The notes beneath the pieces were generated by a model, which was not told where the DNA came from, searched no databases, and was given only the letters and a program-made list of their open reading frames with translations. Both the position numbers and the translations under genes were made by a program. DNA of 64,000 bases from Bimastos eiseni (lineage: Eukaryota > Annelida > Clitellata > Crassiclitellata > Lumbricidae): contig OY365813.1 of the NCBI GenBank assembly GCA_959347315.1, positions 18,233,130-18,297,129 on the forward strand, in the 5' to 3' direction. Shown in pieces: positions 23,421 through 33,665 of the stretch (its first letter is position 1; the number at the start of each line of letters is the position of its first letter).

Positions 23421-23425
23421 TCGTA

Positions 23426-23748
23426 AAAAAAATGAACGAATGAATTGGCAGGTTAAAAGGTCACGGTTACAGATGTCGGCAGAGAATGTTTTAGGGAATA
23501 AGAAGACCTGATGGTTAGGACTTTTTCGGGACGTTTCCTGTTGTAGGAGCCAATGTTACAAGAAATCTGGCATTGTTCCTATATTCAAACAATTTCTCAC
23601 TGGTTTTTAATTAGCCGGTGGATCGTTTCAAAGAAAGATTATTTAACGGACGTCGTTATAATTTGCCCCTTGTCGTAAACCAGCTATTAACTTCACTTCA
23701 ATTAAGAAATTAGGATATAAAGCAGAATATAATCCCAAACAATGGTAT
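23426..23748. other. unassigned non-coding sequence
   Basis: No feature recognised. Confidence 0.35.
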
Positions 23749-23756
23749 ACAGTGTT

Positions 23757-24523
23757 TAGAGTTGCCAGATACCTCTTCTGAAAATACTGGACACCTTCCC
23801 AATCCCATCCTTCCCTTCCCGGGTATCACGCAAAGCGGGGTAGGGGTACGAGAGTATTACCCATGGGAAAATTGTGTATATTGTTATATTATTGTTATCA
23901 GTGCATTTTTTTGAAATAGGAATCATAGGATTGATTGTGTTTCATGGGCTTCCTCACAGGGAGGGGGTAAAACCGTAAAAAACCCTCTCTGAACCCTCCC
24001 CATCGGGCCATCACAAACGACCCCAAAAGCTCTGAACGGTTATTACTCCTAAACACTATTACTCTGTGGAGTCAAAAGTCAGGAAACTGGTTAAATACAT
24101 AATATTAATATAGGTGGATAGCAGCAAACGACGAAATGGGCCAATGGCGTTCTCGCCGGATGTGACACGTTACAAATACCAACTCAACTTACTCAAGTGA
24201 TAGATGGCGACACAAAAACTTTAAGCAAAGAGTTATGTAACAGGCAGTTCGACAGCCCAGTCACAGCTGCCTAAGTGAAATCGACGATAAATAAGATGAC
24301 AACAACAACAACAACAACAACAACGAGCGTAGTTCTTTAAGAAATTTTGATTTTTGAAAAAAATAATGTGTAAATAATAAAACGAGCACGAACACAAACA
24401 GAAATTGAGAAAATTTTAGAAAAACCGGACATATACATGTCCGGTATTTATTTTAATTTTATCCCGGACAGTCTGCTCAAATACCGGACTGTCCGGTTGA
24501 AAACCGGACACCTGGTAACCCTA
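23757..24523. mobile_element. hAT-like element, 767 bp, perfect 8-bp duplication
   Basis: The left end TAGAGTTGCCAGATACC and inverted right end TAGGGTTACCAGGTGTCC are terminal inverted repeats of the CAGGGTTGCCAG hAT type. Both sides are flanked by ACAGTGTT (23749-23756 and 24524-24531), 8/8. Internal CCGGACA / TGTCCGG words near the right end are subterminal repeats. No transposase ORF, so non-autonomous. Confidence 0.9.
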
Positions 24524-24531
24524 ACAGTGTT

Positions 24532-24740
24532 GTCGACGCGTAACTCTCTCCACGCATCATTTAAGACGATTTTATGTCTCTGTAACTCTGGTTGTCGTTG
24601 TTAATATGACAATATCAGTGCCTTTGCCGCTGTAAGTATATTTCTGTATTTCTTCTCACGCCTATGCCTATACAAATTTCAGTGCACACACAGGCATGTA
24701 AAAAATTGCGCGAGCAAAAACACATTAAAAGATAAAAACA
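24532..24740. other. unassigned non-coding sequence
   Basis: No feature recognised. Confidence 0.35.
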
Positions 24741-24828
24741 CACACGCGCGTGCATACACACACACAAACCTACACACACACACGCACACACACACGCACA
24801 CACACACCTAAACACACACACACTCACC
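24741..24828. repeat. (CA)n microsatellite, interrupted
   Basis: CACACA runs broken by CGCG and CCTA over about 90 bases. Confidence 0.9.
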
Positions 24829-24894
24829 TTGCGCTGCTTCCTCACTTGAACTAACACTGTTACATTCGAGCTTATTTAATTCCTCTAGGCAATG

Positions 24895-25104
24895 TGTCAA
24901 ACTAGGGATTTTGTAAAATGCCTAGGCAATTTGTAAAACCCTAACTCTACATTAGACCTAACCCTGCACTAACCCTAACCCTAGCCCTAACCCTAACCCT
25001 GACCCTAACCCTGGCCCTAACTCTAATTCTAACCGTAAATGGGTGATGTAACATAATTGCCTGAAATCTAAGAAATCATGCATTTTACAAAATCCCTGTT
25101 TGAC
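24895..25104. mobile_element. MITE-like unit enclosing telomere repeats
   Basis: The inverted ends GTCAAACTAGGGATTTTGTA (24896 onward) and GTCAAACAGGGATTTTGTAA (read on the - strand from 25104) share about 24 of 26 bases. A second inner pair (TAGGCAATTTGTAAAA against CAGGCAATTATGTTAC) is weaker. The interior 24937-25034 is nearly all CCCTAA variants. Size is 210 bp. Target duplication was not resolved. No coding sequence. Confidence 0.7.
24937..25034. repeat. interstitial telomeric repeat, (CCCTAA)n degenerate
   Basis: About 16 units of CCCTAA with CCCTGA, CCCTAG, CTCTAA and GACCTAA variants. Pure TTAGGG-type telomeres are the animal norm. Here the array is short, decayed and bounded by inverted repeats. 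Confidence 0.9.
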
Positions 25105-25184
25105 CTGTAACTCATTCCATCGCCTTCCTCGAAGTTCTGCAATAACTTTCTATTTCTATCATAACATAACTATCTGACATCATT

Positions 25185-25290
25185 CTCCATTGCTTGCACT
25201 CTGAAGGCGCCAGTCCCAAGACTAGAAAAAGGAGGAGGGCGAAGCTACTAATGATCGTAGCGTAATCACAGTGTGGTTTATGACTGAAAC
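25185..25290 (-). repeat. R1 dispersed repeat copy
   Basis: On +, GCGCCAGTCCCAAGACTAGA, AAAGGAGGAGGGCGAAGCTA, AATCACAGTGTGG then TGAAACT. Confidence 0.8.
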
Positions 25291-25294
25291 TAAT

Positions 25295-25630
25295 ACCATC
25301 ACTAAGTGGCAAATGTGTCATGTTTGCGAGTCCACCATAATTGCGCAGTCAGCCGTGAAGCAGTCGTGTTTAAACACACGAAACCAGATAAGGACTTCTG
25401 TCTTGCATTAATTTCTTATTTCTTGAAGTGTAGAGAACTGTCTTTAGCGTCAGTATCATCTGGAGATCGATGTATACGTGAATGTCAGTCGAGGTTGAGA
25501 TAAAGCAGCTGCGAATGTGACCTTATAGAAGAGACGCAACGATCAATGGTGAGAGGGAAGGTGTCATTGCGCATGCGCGTTGGTTCGTCATGAAGAAAAA
25601 AATGTTGTCATTAGTTATATATATTCAAGT
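25295..25630. other. unassigned non-coding sequence
   Basis: No feature recognised. TGCGCATGCGCG at 25568 is a self-complementary word. Confidence 0.35.
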
Positions 25631-25633
25631 TTA

Positions 25634-25905
25634 TGTCTGTCTGTCTGTCTGTCTGTCTGTATGTATGTATGTATGTATGTATGTATGTATGTATGTATGT
25701 ATGTATGTATGTATGTATGTATGTATGTATGTATGTATGTATGTATGTATGTATGTATGTATGTATGTATGTATGTATGTATGTATGTATGTATGTATGT
25801 ATGTATGTATGTATGTATGTATGTATGTATGTATGTATGTATGTATGTGTGTATGTATGTATGTATGTATGTATGTATGTATGTATGTATGTATGTATGT
25901 ATGTG
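25634..25905. repeat. (GTCT)n then (GTAT)n microsatellite, ~270 bp
   Basis: Six GTCT units are followed by about 62 GTAT units with a single GTGT interruption. It is one of the longest perfect tetranucleotide arrays in the window. Tyr/Val/Cys/Met and Thr/Tyr/Ile/His repeat frames are artefacts. Confidence 0.97.
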
Positions 25906-26250
25906 TTTATTTTGTACCTTAGTTGTGTGTGTATGTATGTGCGTATGCAGGTGTGTAAGTATATTTATATATTTAGGTGTGTATATGTTTAAGCATGTAT
26001 ATCTGAGCATTAATCTTGCGCCTTTGTTGTTCTATAGCAGACGTTAATGGGTCCTTTGGCCCCAAAAGCCAGACTCGTGTGTATAGGTGTGTAAGTGATT
26101 GCGACGACCTGCATTAGGTCAGATAAAGAGATATTGATGCTCTTTAGCCATATCCATTCTGTCGGGGCCTCCGACGGGGAAAACGAGAATGAACTACATC
26201 CTTTCAAAGATTTAGATAGGGTTATGAACTTAAGGGTTATTGACAGCGAG
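25906..26250. other. unassigned non-coding sequence
   Basis: Short overlapping ORFs on both strands (26010-26540) lack domains. Confidence 0.35.
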
Positions 26251-26264
26251 CCAGAGGGACAGAG

Positions 26265-26422
26265 ACTGCCACACAGACAGAGATAGACAAAGAGGTAGAC
26301 AGACACAAAGGGATACACAGACGTATCATATGCCTCTGTCGGTCTGCATGCCTGTCTGTCTGTCTGTATGTCTGTCTGTATGCCTGTCTGTCTGGCTGTC
26401 TGGCTGTCTGGCTGTCTGTATC
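26265..26422. repeat. inverted pair of (GACA)n and (TGTC)n tracts
   Basis: CAGACAGAGATAGACAAAGA with ACAGACAC (26272-26325) faces CTGTCTGTCTGT and GTCTGGCTGTCTGG (26352-26420). The two are complementary and could fold back. Confidence 0.7.
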
Positions 26423-26600
26423 TAGCCTTGGTAATGGCACTATCAGAGCGCATGAAGTGACGGCGCTGGGCCTGGCTGTAAAGAGTTATACCATAACATG
26501 CTGATGGTTGAATCCATGGTTTAACGACAGCTAATGACAACAGAGGCCGTTGCCGTCGACAGAAATTTGCTAGGCATATTACAGCACTTACAGCTTATTA
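26423..26600 (+). repeat. R1 3' part joined to R2-type start
   Basis: GGCACTATCAGAGCGCATGA is the R1 end. About 90 bases later CATGGTTTAACGACAGCTAA and CCGTTGCCGTCGACAGAAAT give the R2 start. This order (R1 end, spacer, R2) also occurs at 29490-29625 and 37218-37370. Confidence 0.6.
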
Positions 26601-26634
26601 ATTATCGTTTTAGCGTATGCGTTAGGTCTTAACT

Positions 26635-28725
26635 AAAGATAGCTAAAGTGACACCTATTTTCAAACAAGGAAATAAAGGTGATGTCGCTAATTATAGACC
26701 AATTTCTATTTTATCCTACATTTCAAAATTATTTGAAGAAGTTATGTACATGTATGTGCGCCTCTGTGATTACATCGATAAAAAAGGAATAGGGGAGAAT
26801 GTTCTGCATTGGGTAAATTTTTACATTTTTAAGCACAGAATTGGTGTTGGTTGTAGTACTTGTATTTTGTTTTAATTATCAGAAACAGCAACGTTTTATG
26901 GGTCGAATACGGTTAAACAGCAATATTGGTCCAAAAGCAAACTAAAAAATATTAGTGTTTTCCTTGCTGGTAAAAAGTGTCCCAATGCAGACTACAATGG
27001 GGAGCATTGGGACAGAGCTTGGGTCAATTTTTACATTTTAATGCACACAATTGATGTTATCTGCAGTGTATGTATTTTGTTTTAATTATCAGAAACAGCA
27101 ATGTTTCATGGATCAAATATGGTTACATAGCAAAATTGTTCCAAGTGTAAACTCCAAAAATTTAATATTTTCCTTACTGGTAAAAATTGTCCCAATGCAG
27201 GCCATCAATGGTCAGCGACTAACGTTTTTGATAGTAGCACAACTATGCTGTATACGACCTCCAAACTTTACCCCATGCTTCGCAATATACTGTCCTAAAG
27301 TAGTTTACCGAAATTGTAGGCTAAATTAGCACAAAGCGTCTTGTGCGTTGACTGACATTAAACGATTAATATTTACCTTTCTTACCTAAAAGAATAGATT
27401 TGCCGTTTTTCTGCAAGACGCTATCTCCTTGTCTGCCGAAGACATGCTAATCTTCTTTGCGACATTAAATACGTTCGCTAGGTGACGCACGTCCGATACA
27501 ATGATAGACTAGGCCTTGATACCGCCATTGATCCAATGCAGGACATGGCCCAATGCAGGACATTCTCCCCTACTCTGTCCATTTCAATACGGTTTTCAAC
27601 AGGACCATTCCACTGTAAGATCACTTCTTGGTATACAGGATAGCATATCGGCCGCAATTGATCGCAATGAATATTCTCAAGGCAAGTTCATTGATATTGC
27701 AAAAGCTTTCGACTCAGTTAATCATGATATCTTACTCATCAAGTTGGAACACCTTGGTATCCGTGGCATAGCACTTAAATGGTTCAAAAGTTACCTTACT
27801 CATCGATGCCAGCAAGTAAAATGCAATGGCTTTATGTCATCGCTCAGGCTACTAAAATATGGAGTTCCGCAAGGCTCCGTCTTGGGGCCCTTACTGTTCT
27901 TAATTTTCATTAATGATTTGCCTAGTGTCTCTTCCATACTCGATTTTTTGCTTTTTGCTGACGACACAAATATCTTTGTTTCCCATAAATCATATGAAAA
28001 ATTATTCGAAATCCTTACTCAGCGTACTGTAACATCATCTGGCCTTCAAACTATCCTTCAAGATTAAGACATCTTAGTATTTTACAGAAGATAGCTATCC
28101 GGATGATCATGATATCTTACTCATCAACGGTAGCCACTTCCTTGCTTCCTCTCAACCCATCTATAAATAACTTGGGATTTTGAGTATTGCGTAGATGACC
28201 AATTACCAAATTCTTCAATTCATGTATAAATATACTCACAGACAACTACCCGTTGTGTTCAATAACTACTTTTCCTTCCTTTCTGTTATAAATCAATACA
28301 GTCTACGATCCTCCGCCAACTACAGACCTGTGTTTTCTAGAACAAATACAAGATTGTTTTCAATTAGATACTTCGGCCCTAAGGCTTGGAACAACCTATA
28401 CCAAAGGAGATACATTCCTTAAATAATCTAGGTACTTTTAAAAAAAGATTGCGCGAATATATGACTATTTGATCAATGCAGGTTATGTGTGCACGTATAG
28501 ATATGTAAACTTATTATCATTATGCACATAGTTAACTAGTTAAGAATTGTCTTTTTTCCATGTTTCAACTTCATATCAGCTGCCACGATTACTAGTTGCA
28601 TTGGGGTGACCTGACTACGGGACTTGTGTCCTATCTGGGTTTTCTTCCCTATAGGCTCCTTTTCCTTAAAAAACTATAATTGAATTATACTTGGGATCAA
28701 TAAAGGCCAATTGTTATACTATTAC
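26635..28725 (+). pseudogene. Jockey/CR1-like LINE remnant split by a TIR element
   Basis: Before the insertion (26644-26789) the frame reads VTPIFKQGNKGDVANYRPIS and onward to ISKLFEEV: reverse-transcriptase motif 1-2 region. After it (from 27573) come QYGFQQDHST, KFIDIAKAFDSVNHDIL (motif A, AFD), GVPQGSVLGPLLFLIFINDL (motif B) and LLFADDTNIF (catalytic FADD, motif C). A deletion or frame change follows motif C. A C-terminal part then reads LQFMYKYTHRQLP ... FSIRYFGPKAWNNLY and TFKKRLREYM. The 5' ORF and endonuclease are missing; the 3' end is near 28725. Removing 26792-27570 plus one TA restores the frame exactly. The copy is dead. Confidence 0.85.
26792..27570. mobile_element. 779-bp TIR element with TA target duplication, nested in LINE
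   Basis: The first 22 and last 22 bases are inverted copies with one mismatch (GGGGAGAATGTTCTGCATTG at the left). The dinucleotide TA flanks both sides (26790-26791 and 27571-27572). Inside, 26811-26990 and 27021-27200 are two copies of one unit with a 210-bp period. Words like CCCAATGCAGGACAT recur near the right end. No transposase was seen. The TA duplication suggests mobilisation by a Tc1/mariner-type transposase, but GGGG termini are not typical, so the superfamily is open. Confidence 0.9.
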
Positions 28726-28831
28726 AACCAAAAGCTGCTTTTCTGTTGCCTTTAGTTATAAGGCCTAATATTCCAGTTTAAGATGTGTCTATTATTTTGA
28801 ACAGTACTTGCCACTCGGATGGCGCATTAGT

Positions 28832-28935
28832 AGCAGTAGTAATTTCAGTTTAACAACACTGTGTGATAACAAAGATAATTGGCTTCACCCTCCTCCTTTA
28901 TCCATGCTTGAGACTGACACTTGTGGCGGAGTTCT
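28832..28935 (+). repeat. R1 dispersed repeat copy
   Basis: ATTTCAGTTTAACAACACTG, CACCCTCCTCCTTTATCC, TGAGACTGACACTT, GGCGGAGTT. Confidence 0.8.
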
Positions 28936-29488
28936 TTAAATACGATATGTTTTAGCTATACATTGCAGGGTCGTTTACGTCGACCCTGTCTTGCATCTTT
29001 GGGAATCATCAACGGGATTAGCGATTATAATAGCTAATTATAATGATGACTATGTACTCACCAAATCTAGGTGTTTAGCGACACCTGGTGACAAATTTGG
29101 TCGCTGACATCGTTCAAAAGTTCTATAGAGCAATTTGCTTTCTTCTTTTCAGATCATTAACTCCAGGTCATCATTGGTTATGTAAGCGGCTTTTGGGTTC
29201 AAGGTGTTAGTAGGGATAAATTCGGTCGAGAGATGTTCCTCATGCGGAAGGTTCCTGAGGTTTCAACGTCTGTTTGATGTCCTTCATTTAAATTCATCTT
29301 ATACCCATTTAGCATATAGGCCTACAATAAGTCTTGACCGCTGTGGCTTCTTTTCGATGGTCATTATTGCTCGTTTCGGTGACCTTTGATGGTTTTTAAA
29401 CACCAGATTTAAGGTCGTCCTACGACATCAAAGGGCCGTTGACGGCTTTCTAATTACTTCGGCTACTAGTCGTTGAAGAGACCGTGTC
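28936..29488. other. unassigned non-coding sequence
   Basis: A GTCGTCCTACGACATCAAAG, GGCCGTTGACGGCT stretch at 29412-29447 resembles the R2 start in + orientation. Otherwise nothing recognised. Confidence 0.4.
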
Positions 29489-29489
29489 G

Positions 29490-29625
29490 TAATAAAGCTA
29501 ATAATTATCGTCGACTTCCTCATTTCTCAACGCTTGGGACTGGCACTGCTAGCTTTTAGCGATCTATTATTATTTCAAGGTTAAAAGCCGTTGACGAAAA
29601 TTTGAAAGCAGATATAGCGCAGTTA
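29490..29625 (+). repeat. R1 3' half joined to R2 piece
   Basis: CGCTTGGGACTGGCACTGCT (R1) is followed by AAGCCGTTGACGAAAATTTG, AAAGCAGATATAGCGCAG (R2 5' region). Confidence 0.6.
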
Positions 29626-29629
29626 AAAT

Positions 29630-30428
29630 AAAATAAGGATAAATCTAATGGGGCCGAATTTCGGCTACAATACAATCGAAAATGTTACAAACACGTAAAA
29701 AAGTCAGCGAGTAAAGACTTCTGCGCATGCGCATGCGCAACCTTTGGCGCAACGTTAAAACACCCAAAAATTGTAATATACATCGTGCGGATCGGTTACG
29801 GTCAGGTTATGGCTTTTGAGGGTCGTGTAGGAACAGGGTCAGGGTTTGTGGCGTTTTTATACATATGCGAAGATCTTTCGGTCGCAGAAGTTATTTTCCG
29901 TGTGTTTGGAGGCCGAACTTTCAGCAGCAGAGGCTCTATGCTTAAAATTTCCCATAACTAGCGAAAGGCACCATTTCGATGTGTCAACAGAATTTTACAA
30001 AGACCTGTTAACGACAAATAGTTATAATATACCCTCAATTACGTCCGCGAAAAACAGGGATTTAATATTCTATGCAAATTAAACAATTTTTGTAGCTTTT
30101 GTCGTATGCGCTACTACTTATTTTGTAGGCCTACACATATACGCTGCGAAGCATCCTTTATCCTCTAGGTGTCTCAGTCCTGATTCCTTTACATGTGAGA
30201 CTAAAGGACTGATTTTTTAAAAGTCCTATTACGGACCATTTGCTCTGTTTGCAACTACTGCTAGCGCACTGATTGTTAAAGTTGATGTCTTTTGCCAAGA
30301 GTACTTTCATTATGCGAATGTTGTTTGGCTTTGTTTGAAATTGATGCTATTATTTATACCTGTTGTAAGATATTGTGCGTTTGCTGGTAGTCTAATCAAG
30401 AATATTCTTACTTACTTATTTACTTACT
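29630..30428. other. unassigned non-coding sequence
   Basis: GCGCATGCGCATGCGC at 29723 is a palindromic word. A 78-codon ORF at 29846-30082 has no recognised domain. Confidence 0.35.
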
Positions 30429-30436
30429 CTTCTCAC

Positions 30437-30581
30437 CAGAGGCGGCGATCCCGAGGAGTCGAAGGGTACTAGTTCCCCTCACCTTTTACAGAGAGGGGAC
30501 ACGTTATACGTTAGTCCTTCTATATTTCTTACCCCTCTCATTGAGTGTCCCCCTACCTCTCAGACTAGATCGCCGCCCCTA
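30437..30581. mobile_element. short hAT-type MITE (family 3), 145 bp, perfect duplication
   Basis: Starts CAGAGGCGGCGATCCC and ends GATCGCCGCCCCTA (last base decayed from G). CTTCTCAC flanks both sides (30429-30436 and 30582-30589), 8/8. It is similar throughout to 19272-19415. The next codon is inside a LINE reverse-transcriptase remnant. Confidence 0.92.
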
Positions 30582-30589
30582 CTTCTCAC

Positions 30590-31390
30590 CGATATGCTGA
30601 TGACACACAGGCCTTCCTGTATGGTCCTTCTTTCTCTGTTCTTCACTCTTGGTTATCGTCTAACCGCTTGTGCCTTAATCCTGCAAAACCTCAGTTCATT
30701 TGGCTTGGTGGGCGCATCCAGCTTGGTAAGATTGGCTTTGAACCCAATTCGCCAGACCTTCCTCCACCTTTCTTTCTCCTTCACTGTTTGAAATTTGGAT
30801 CTCCTTCTTTATTCCACCCTTACTCACTCTGATCAAGTCAACGCTATCTCGCTCTTGCTCCTAACACTAGCGTCAACTCCACTCTATTCGCCAGTCGCTA
30901 TCACTGCTGCAAACGGTGACGACATTAGTTCAAGCCTTGATCTGCTCCAGGGTGAACACCTGAAATATATTTCCTCATCTAGCGTACATGAGCTCCAACT
31001 TATCTTTTATGCTGCTGCCCGTCTAACTGATGTCAAACCTAAACTTTCCCACATAACATCTTTCATCCGTGACTCTCTTCATTGGCTTGCTGCACCTCAA
31101 CGCATACAGTTTAAACTTTAAAGTAATGCGAAACTGTCTTGTTGGCCCTGCCCCGGTGTACCAGAGTGTCCTCCATACGCCAACAGGCTTCCGTCGCTCA
31201 GCTATCTGTGGATCATTGAATTTTGGTCCCCTCATGAGCACTGCTATAACCCAAACAAGGCGCTTTCCTTCGGCCCATCCAGTTGGAACAGTCTTCTTAC
31301 CCCTTCGGGCAGAGCCCCTAGTTTCTCTGCTCAGTTTTGGAGGCGCTTTAAGACCGTTCCATTTTCCACCTAGCCGCTGATTCGAACTGC
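30590..31390 (+). pseudogene. L2/CR1-like LINE 3' fragment (YADD to tail)
   Basis: The frame begins RYADDTQAFLYG, so the catalytic YADD box is its first feature. It continues WLSSNRLCLNPAKPQFIWLG, the thumb/connection region. After frame changes it shows HITSFIRDSLHWLAAPQRIQ, the LHWLPV..RI signature, and FGPSSWNSLL, the GPxxWNxLP box. It ends at a (TAA)n tail. The copy is 5'-truncated and frameshifted; it differs from the 26.6-28.7 kb LINE. Confidence 0.8.
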
Positions 31391-31409
31391 GCTTTAAATG
31401 TTCAGTTAC

Positions 31410-31410
<1 letters not shown>

Positions 31411-31467
<57 letters not shown>

Positions 31468-31470
31468 GTA

Positions 31471-31525
<55 letters not shown>

Positions 31526-31607
31526 GAAGAAGAAGAAGAAGAAGAAGAAAAAGAAATAGAAGAAGAAGAAGAAGAAGAAGAAGAAGAAGAAGAAGAAGAA
31601 GAAGAAG
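31411..31607. repeat. (AAT)n then (GAA)n microsatellite at LINE 3' end
   Basis: AATAATAAT runs for about 115 bases and changes to GAAGAAGAA for about 80. It directly follows the LINE coding end, as with the LINE at 11.3 kb. Confidence 0.95.
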
Positions 31608-32098
31608 AAATGTCAGCTGTTAAACGAATCTTGACGAACCTTCTTAATGTTCACGAGTTTCATATATTATTTTATTTAAATGAAAAAACGTCTTCGAGTT
31701 TATAAGACGAGTGGACCTTAATTGTGACCAGAGATTCTTAATCTACTTTTTGTATTGTCAAAAGTCATCAATCAATATCTTGTAGCAATTAAGTAGTGAC
31801 ATGATATATGGACATGGCGATCATCGATGGACCCAAAGTTTGACGACATTTTATGACAACATAATTGCAGTCGAAAGACATTATGCTGGCATAATACATT
31901 GCGCTCACATGACAAGGTCAGCTACTGTTAAACGACACTGTTTCAGAGCAAATATAAACGATCAAATGAAAATGAAATTGACACTTATGTAGCGCTTTGA
32001 TGGAATGACTATTTAAAAGGAGCCTCGAGCGCAATACTTTTAGTAGTTTCCAATACAAATTTATTTTATTAGATGCATTAACTGCTGAAGCCGTTATA
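31608..32098. other. mostly unassigned; R2-type start at 31838-31900
   Basis: AAAGTTTGACGACATTTTAT, GACAACATAATTGCAGTCGA resembles the R2 opening. No gene seen. Confidence 0.4.
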
Positions 32099-32099
32099 G

Positions 32100-32215
32100 A
32101 ACTCCCCCAATGCGTGCACTCCGGCAGTGCCAATCCCTATTATGAACAATGGAGGAGGGCGAAACTAAATGATCTTCGTTATCACAGTGTAGTCTAATTG
32201 AAACTATTACTGATA
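32100..32215 (-). repeat. R1 dispersed repeat copy
   Basis: GGCAGTGCCAATCCCT, AATGGAGGAGGGCGAAACTA, TATCACAGTGTAG: R1 read on the - strand. Confidence 0.75.
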
Positions 32216-32347
32216 CTGAAACGCTATCCGAAAGAAAAAGACTGTTCAAAATAATCAGACACCTTTTTAAAGTTCACTAATCGCCTGATATATTAAAGCA
32301 GCAGAGTGGAAGTTTAATACAGTGTTGGTCACTTAGCATTTTAACTA

Positions 32348-32460
32348 ACGCACTGCTCGCACTTCGACAGTGCCAACCCAAGTCTAGATAACGAAGGAGG
32401 GGACGACGCGTGTGATATTTGTTGTCACACAGTATCGCTATACTGAAACTGCTACTAGTA
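32348..32460 (-). repeat. R1 dispersed repeat copy
   Basis: CTCGCACTTCGACAGTGCCA, GAAGGAGGGGACGACGC, GTCACACAGTATCGCTATAC, TGAAACTGCTACT. - orientation. Confidence 0.75.
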
Positions 32461-32497
32461 ATACTACTATTTCCACCACTAATACTACTGCTATTAT

Positions 32498-32720
32498 TGT
32501 GTGGCACGGTGGCCGATGAGATAGAGCGGTCAGCCCGTAAGGTTCAGTGTGCGCCGAATGAGCGGATTCGACCCTCGTCGAAGGGTCACTGTGCAGGGAC
32601 CATAAGCAAATCATTTGCAGACAATTGCTCTGCAGTACAACTGCAATTGCGCCGTCGAGGCGTGTTAGCATTTCTGAGCGAAAGATGTTGGAAGAAGAGC
32701 GGTATCAAATTTCAGAATTT
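32498..32720 (+). mobile_element. tRNA-derived SINE (family T1)
   Basis: A-box-like ACGGTGGCCGATGAGATAGA and B-box-like CGGATTCGACCCTCG, then the same body as 16440-16685 (GACAATTGCTCTGCAGTACA, GCCGTCGAGGCGTG, TTCTGAGCGAAAGATG). It lies directly after an R1 - copy. Confidence 0.75.
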
Positions 32721-32861
32721 CCGACCACTGTACTATACCACGCTATCCGAACGAGGACTGTTCAAACATAATTAGACACCTTTTAGAACGCAATATTCGC
32801 CTTTTATCTAAATGCAGCAGAACTGTAGTTTATACCTCAATTCGGATCTTACTTCAATCAT

Positions 32862-33433
32862 TCACTCAAGAATTATATAGCGCCCTTCAATGCTGCTACT
32901 CAGAAGCGATCCCAGCACGGCTGAAAAGAACAGATTTAAGGCTAGTAGAAAAAAAGTTTGAGTGGACCCTTGGCGACAAGCGCAACGTCAACGGAAGCAT
33001 GCTCCAGAGCGAGGTGCCAATCACCGAGAAAGCACGACTTTTTCAGTAGCCTAGTTAGTTGTGAGGGCGAATTGGACAATGAGTAAGCCTCGCTCGTTAG
33101 AGCGGACAGAGAGAGAGGCGACTCGGTGTACTCAGAGTAGAGTAGCAGAGATCGGGAAGATAGGCAGAGGCGAGACTCGGCAAGGACCGCCATATCAAAG
33201 CGATGATACGGTACTAGATTCCCTGCTGTAGGGGTAGATAATGGAGCACATCCAGCATATAGCCGCAGACGTGGCCAAATTTCGGAATGCGCCCGACAAG
33301 ACGTGCGACAGAACGCAGGTCCCGCTCCAGGCACCGCAACGGCCCAGCTGGAAGGCCTACATAGAGCGAGCAACATTGATCCAGTTGGGTTGCGATGAAG
33401 GAGTTGACAAGGGCAACGTTGGCGTCTGGAGTT
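32862..33433 (-). pseudogene. L2/CR1-like LINE 3' fragment
   Basis: The - strand reads ALVNSFIATQLDQCCSLYVG, then GLP..., SVARLVGRIPKFGHV and VLHYLPLQQGI. These are the LVNA...RLDYCN, GLP, AARLV and LHWLP signatures of L2/CR1 ORF2 C-termini. A frame change follows, then GPS-like remains and the tail with GGGCGCTATATAATTC. 5'-truncated, frameshifted. An R1 copy abuts its 5' side. Confidence 0.8.
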
Positions 33434-33550
33434 AAACTCCGCCACTGTTCACACTCTGACAGTGCCAATCCCTAGCCCGCAAAAGGAGGAGGGCGACGTT
33501 AACGGTCTTTATCATCACAAAGTGTCGTTAAACTGAAGCTACTACTGATG
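33434..33550 (-). repeat. R1 dispersed repeat copy (full-length)
   Basis: AACTCCGCCACTGTTCACAC, CTGACAGTGCCAATCCCTAG, AAAGGAGGAGGGCGACGTTA, CAAAGTGTCGTTAAACTGAA. One of the best-preserved copies. Confidence 0.88.
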
Positions 33551-33579
33551 AGTCGCAATGGTTATTTTATGTTTACCTA

Positions 33580-33665
33580 TTCCTGTGTTATGACAAAGAC
33601 GATCAACGTCGCCCTCCTAATTTCTCCAGGCCTAGGACTGGCGCTGACAGAGTTCGGACAATGGC
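33580..33665 (+). repeat. R1 dispersed repeat copy
   Basis: TGTTATGACAAAGACGATCA, ACGTCGCCCTCCTAATTTCT, CTAGGACTGGCGCTGACAGA. It faces the previous copy, giving an inverted pair. Confidence 0.8.

Noticed and set aside
25580..26047. Long ORFs (up to 155 codons) over the GTAT/GTCT array
   Set aside because: The peptides are only Met-Tyr-Val-Cys repeats and are open on both strands, as expected for a tetranucleotide array.
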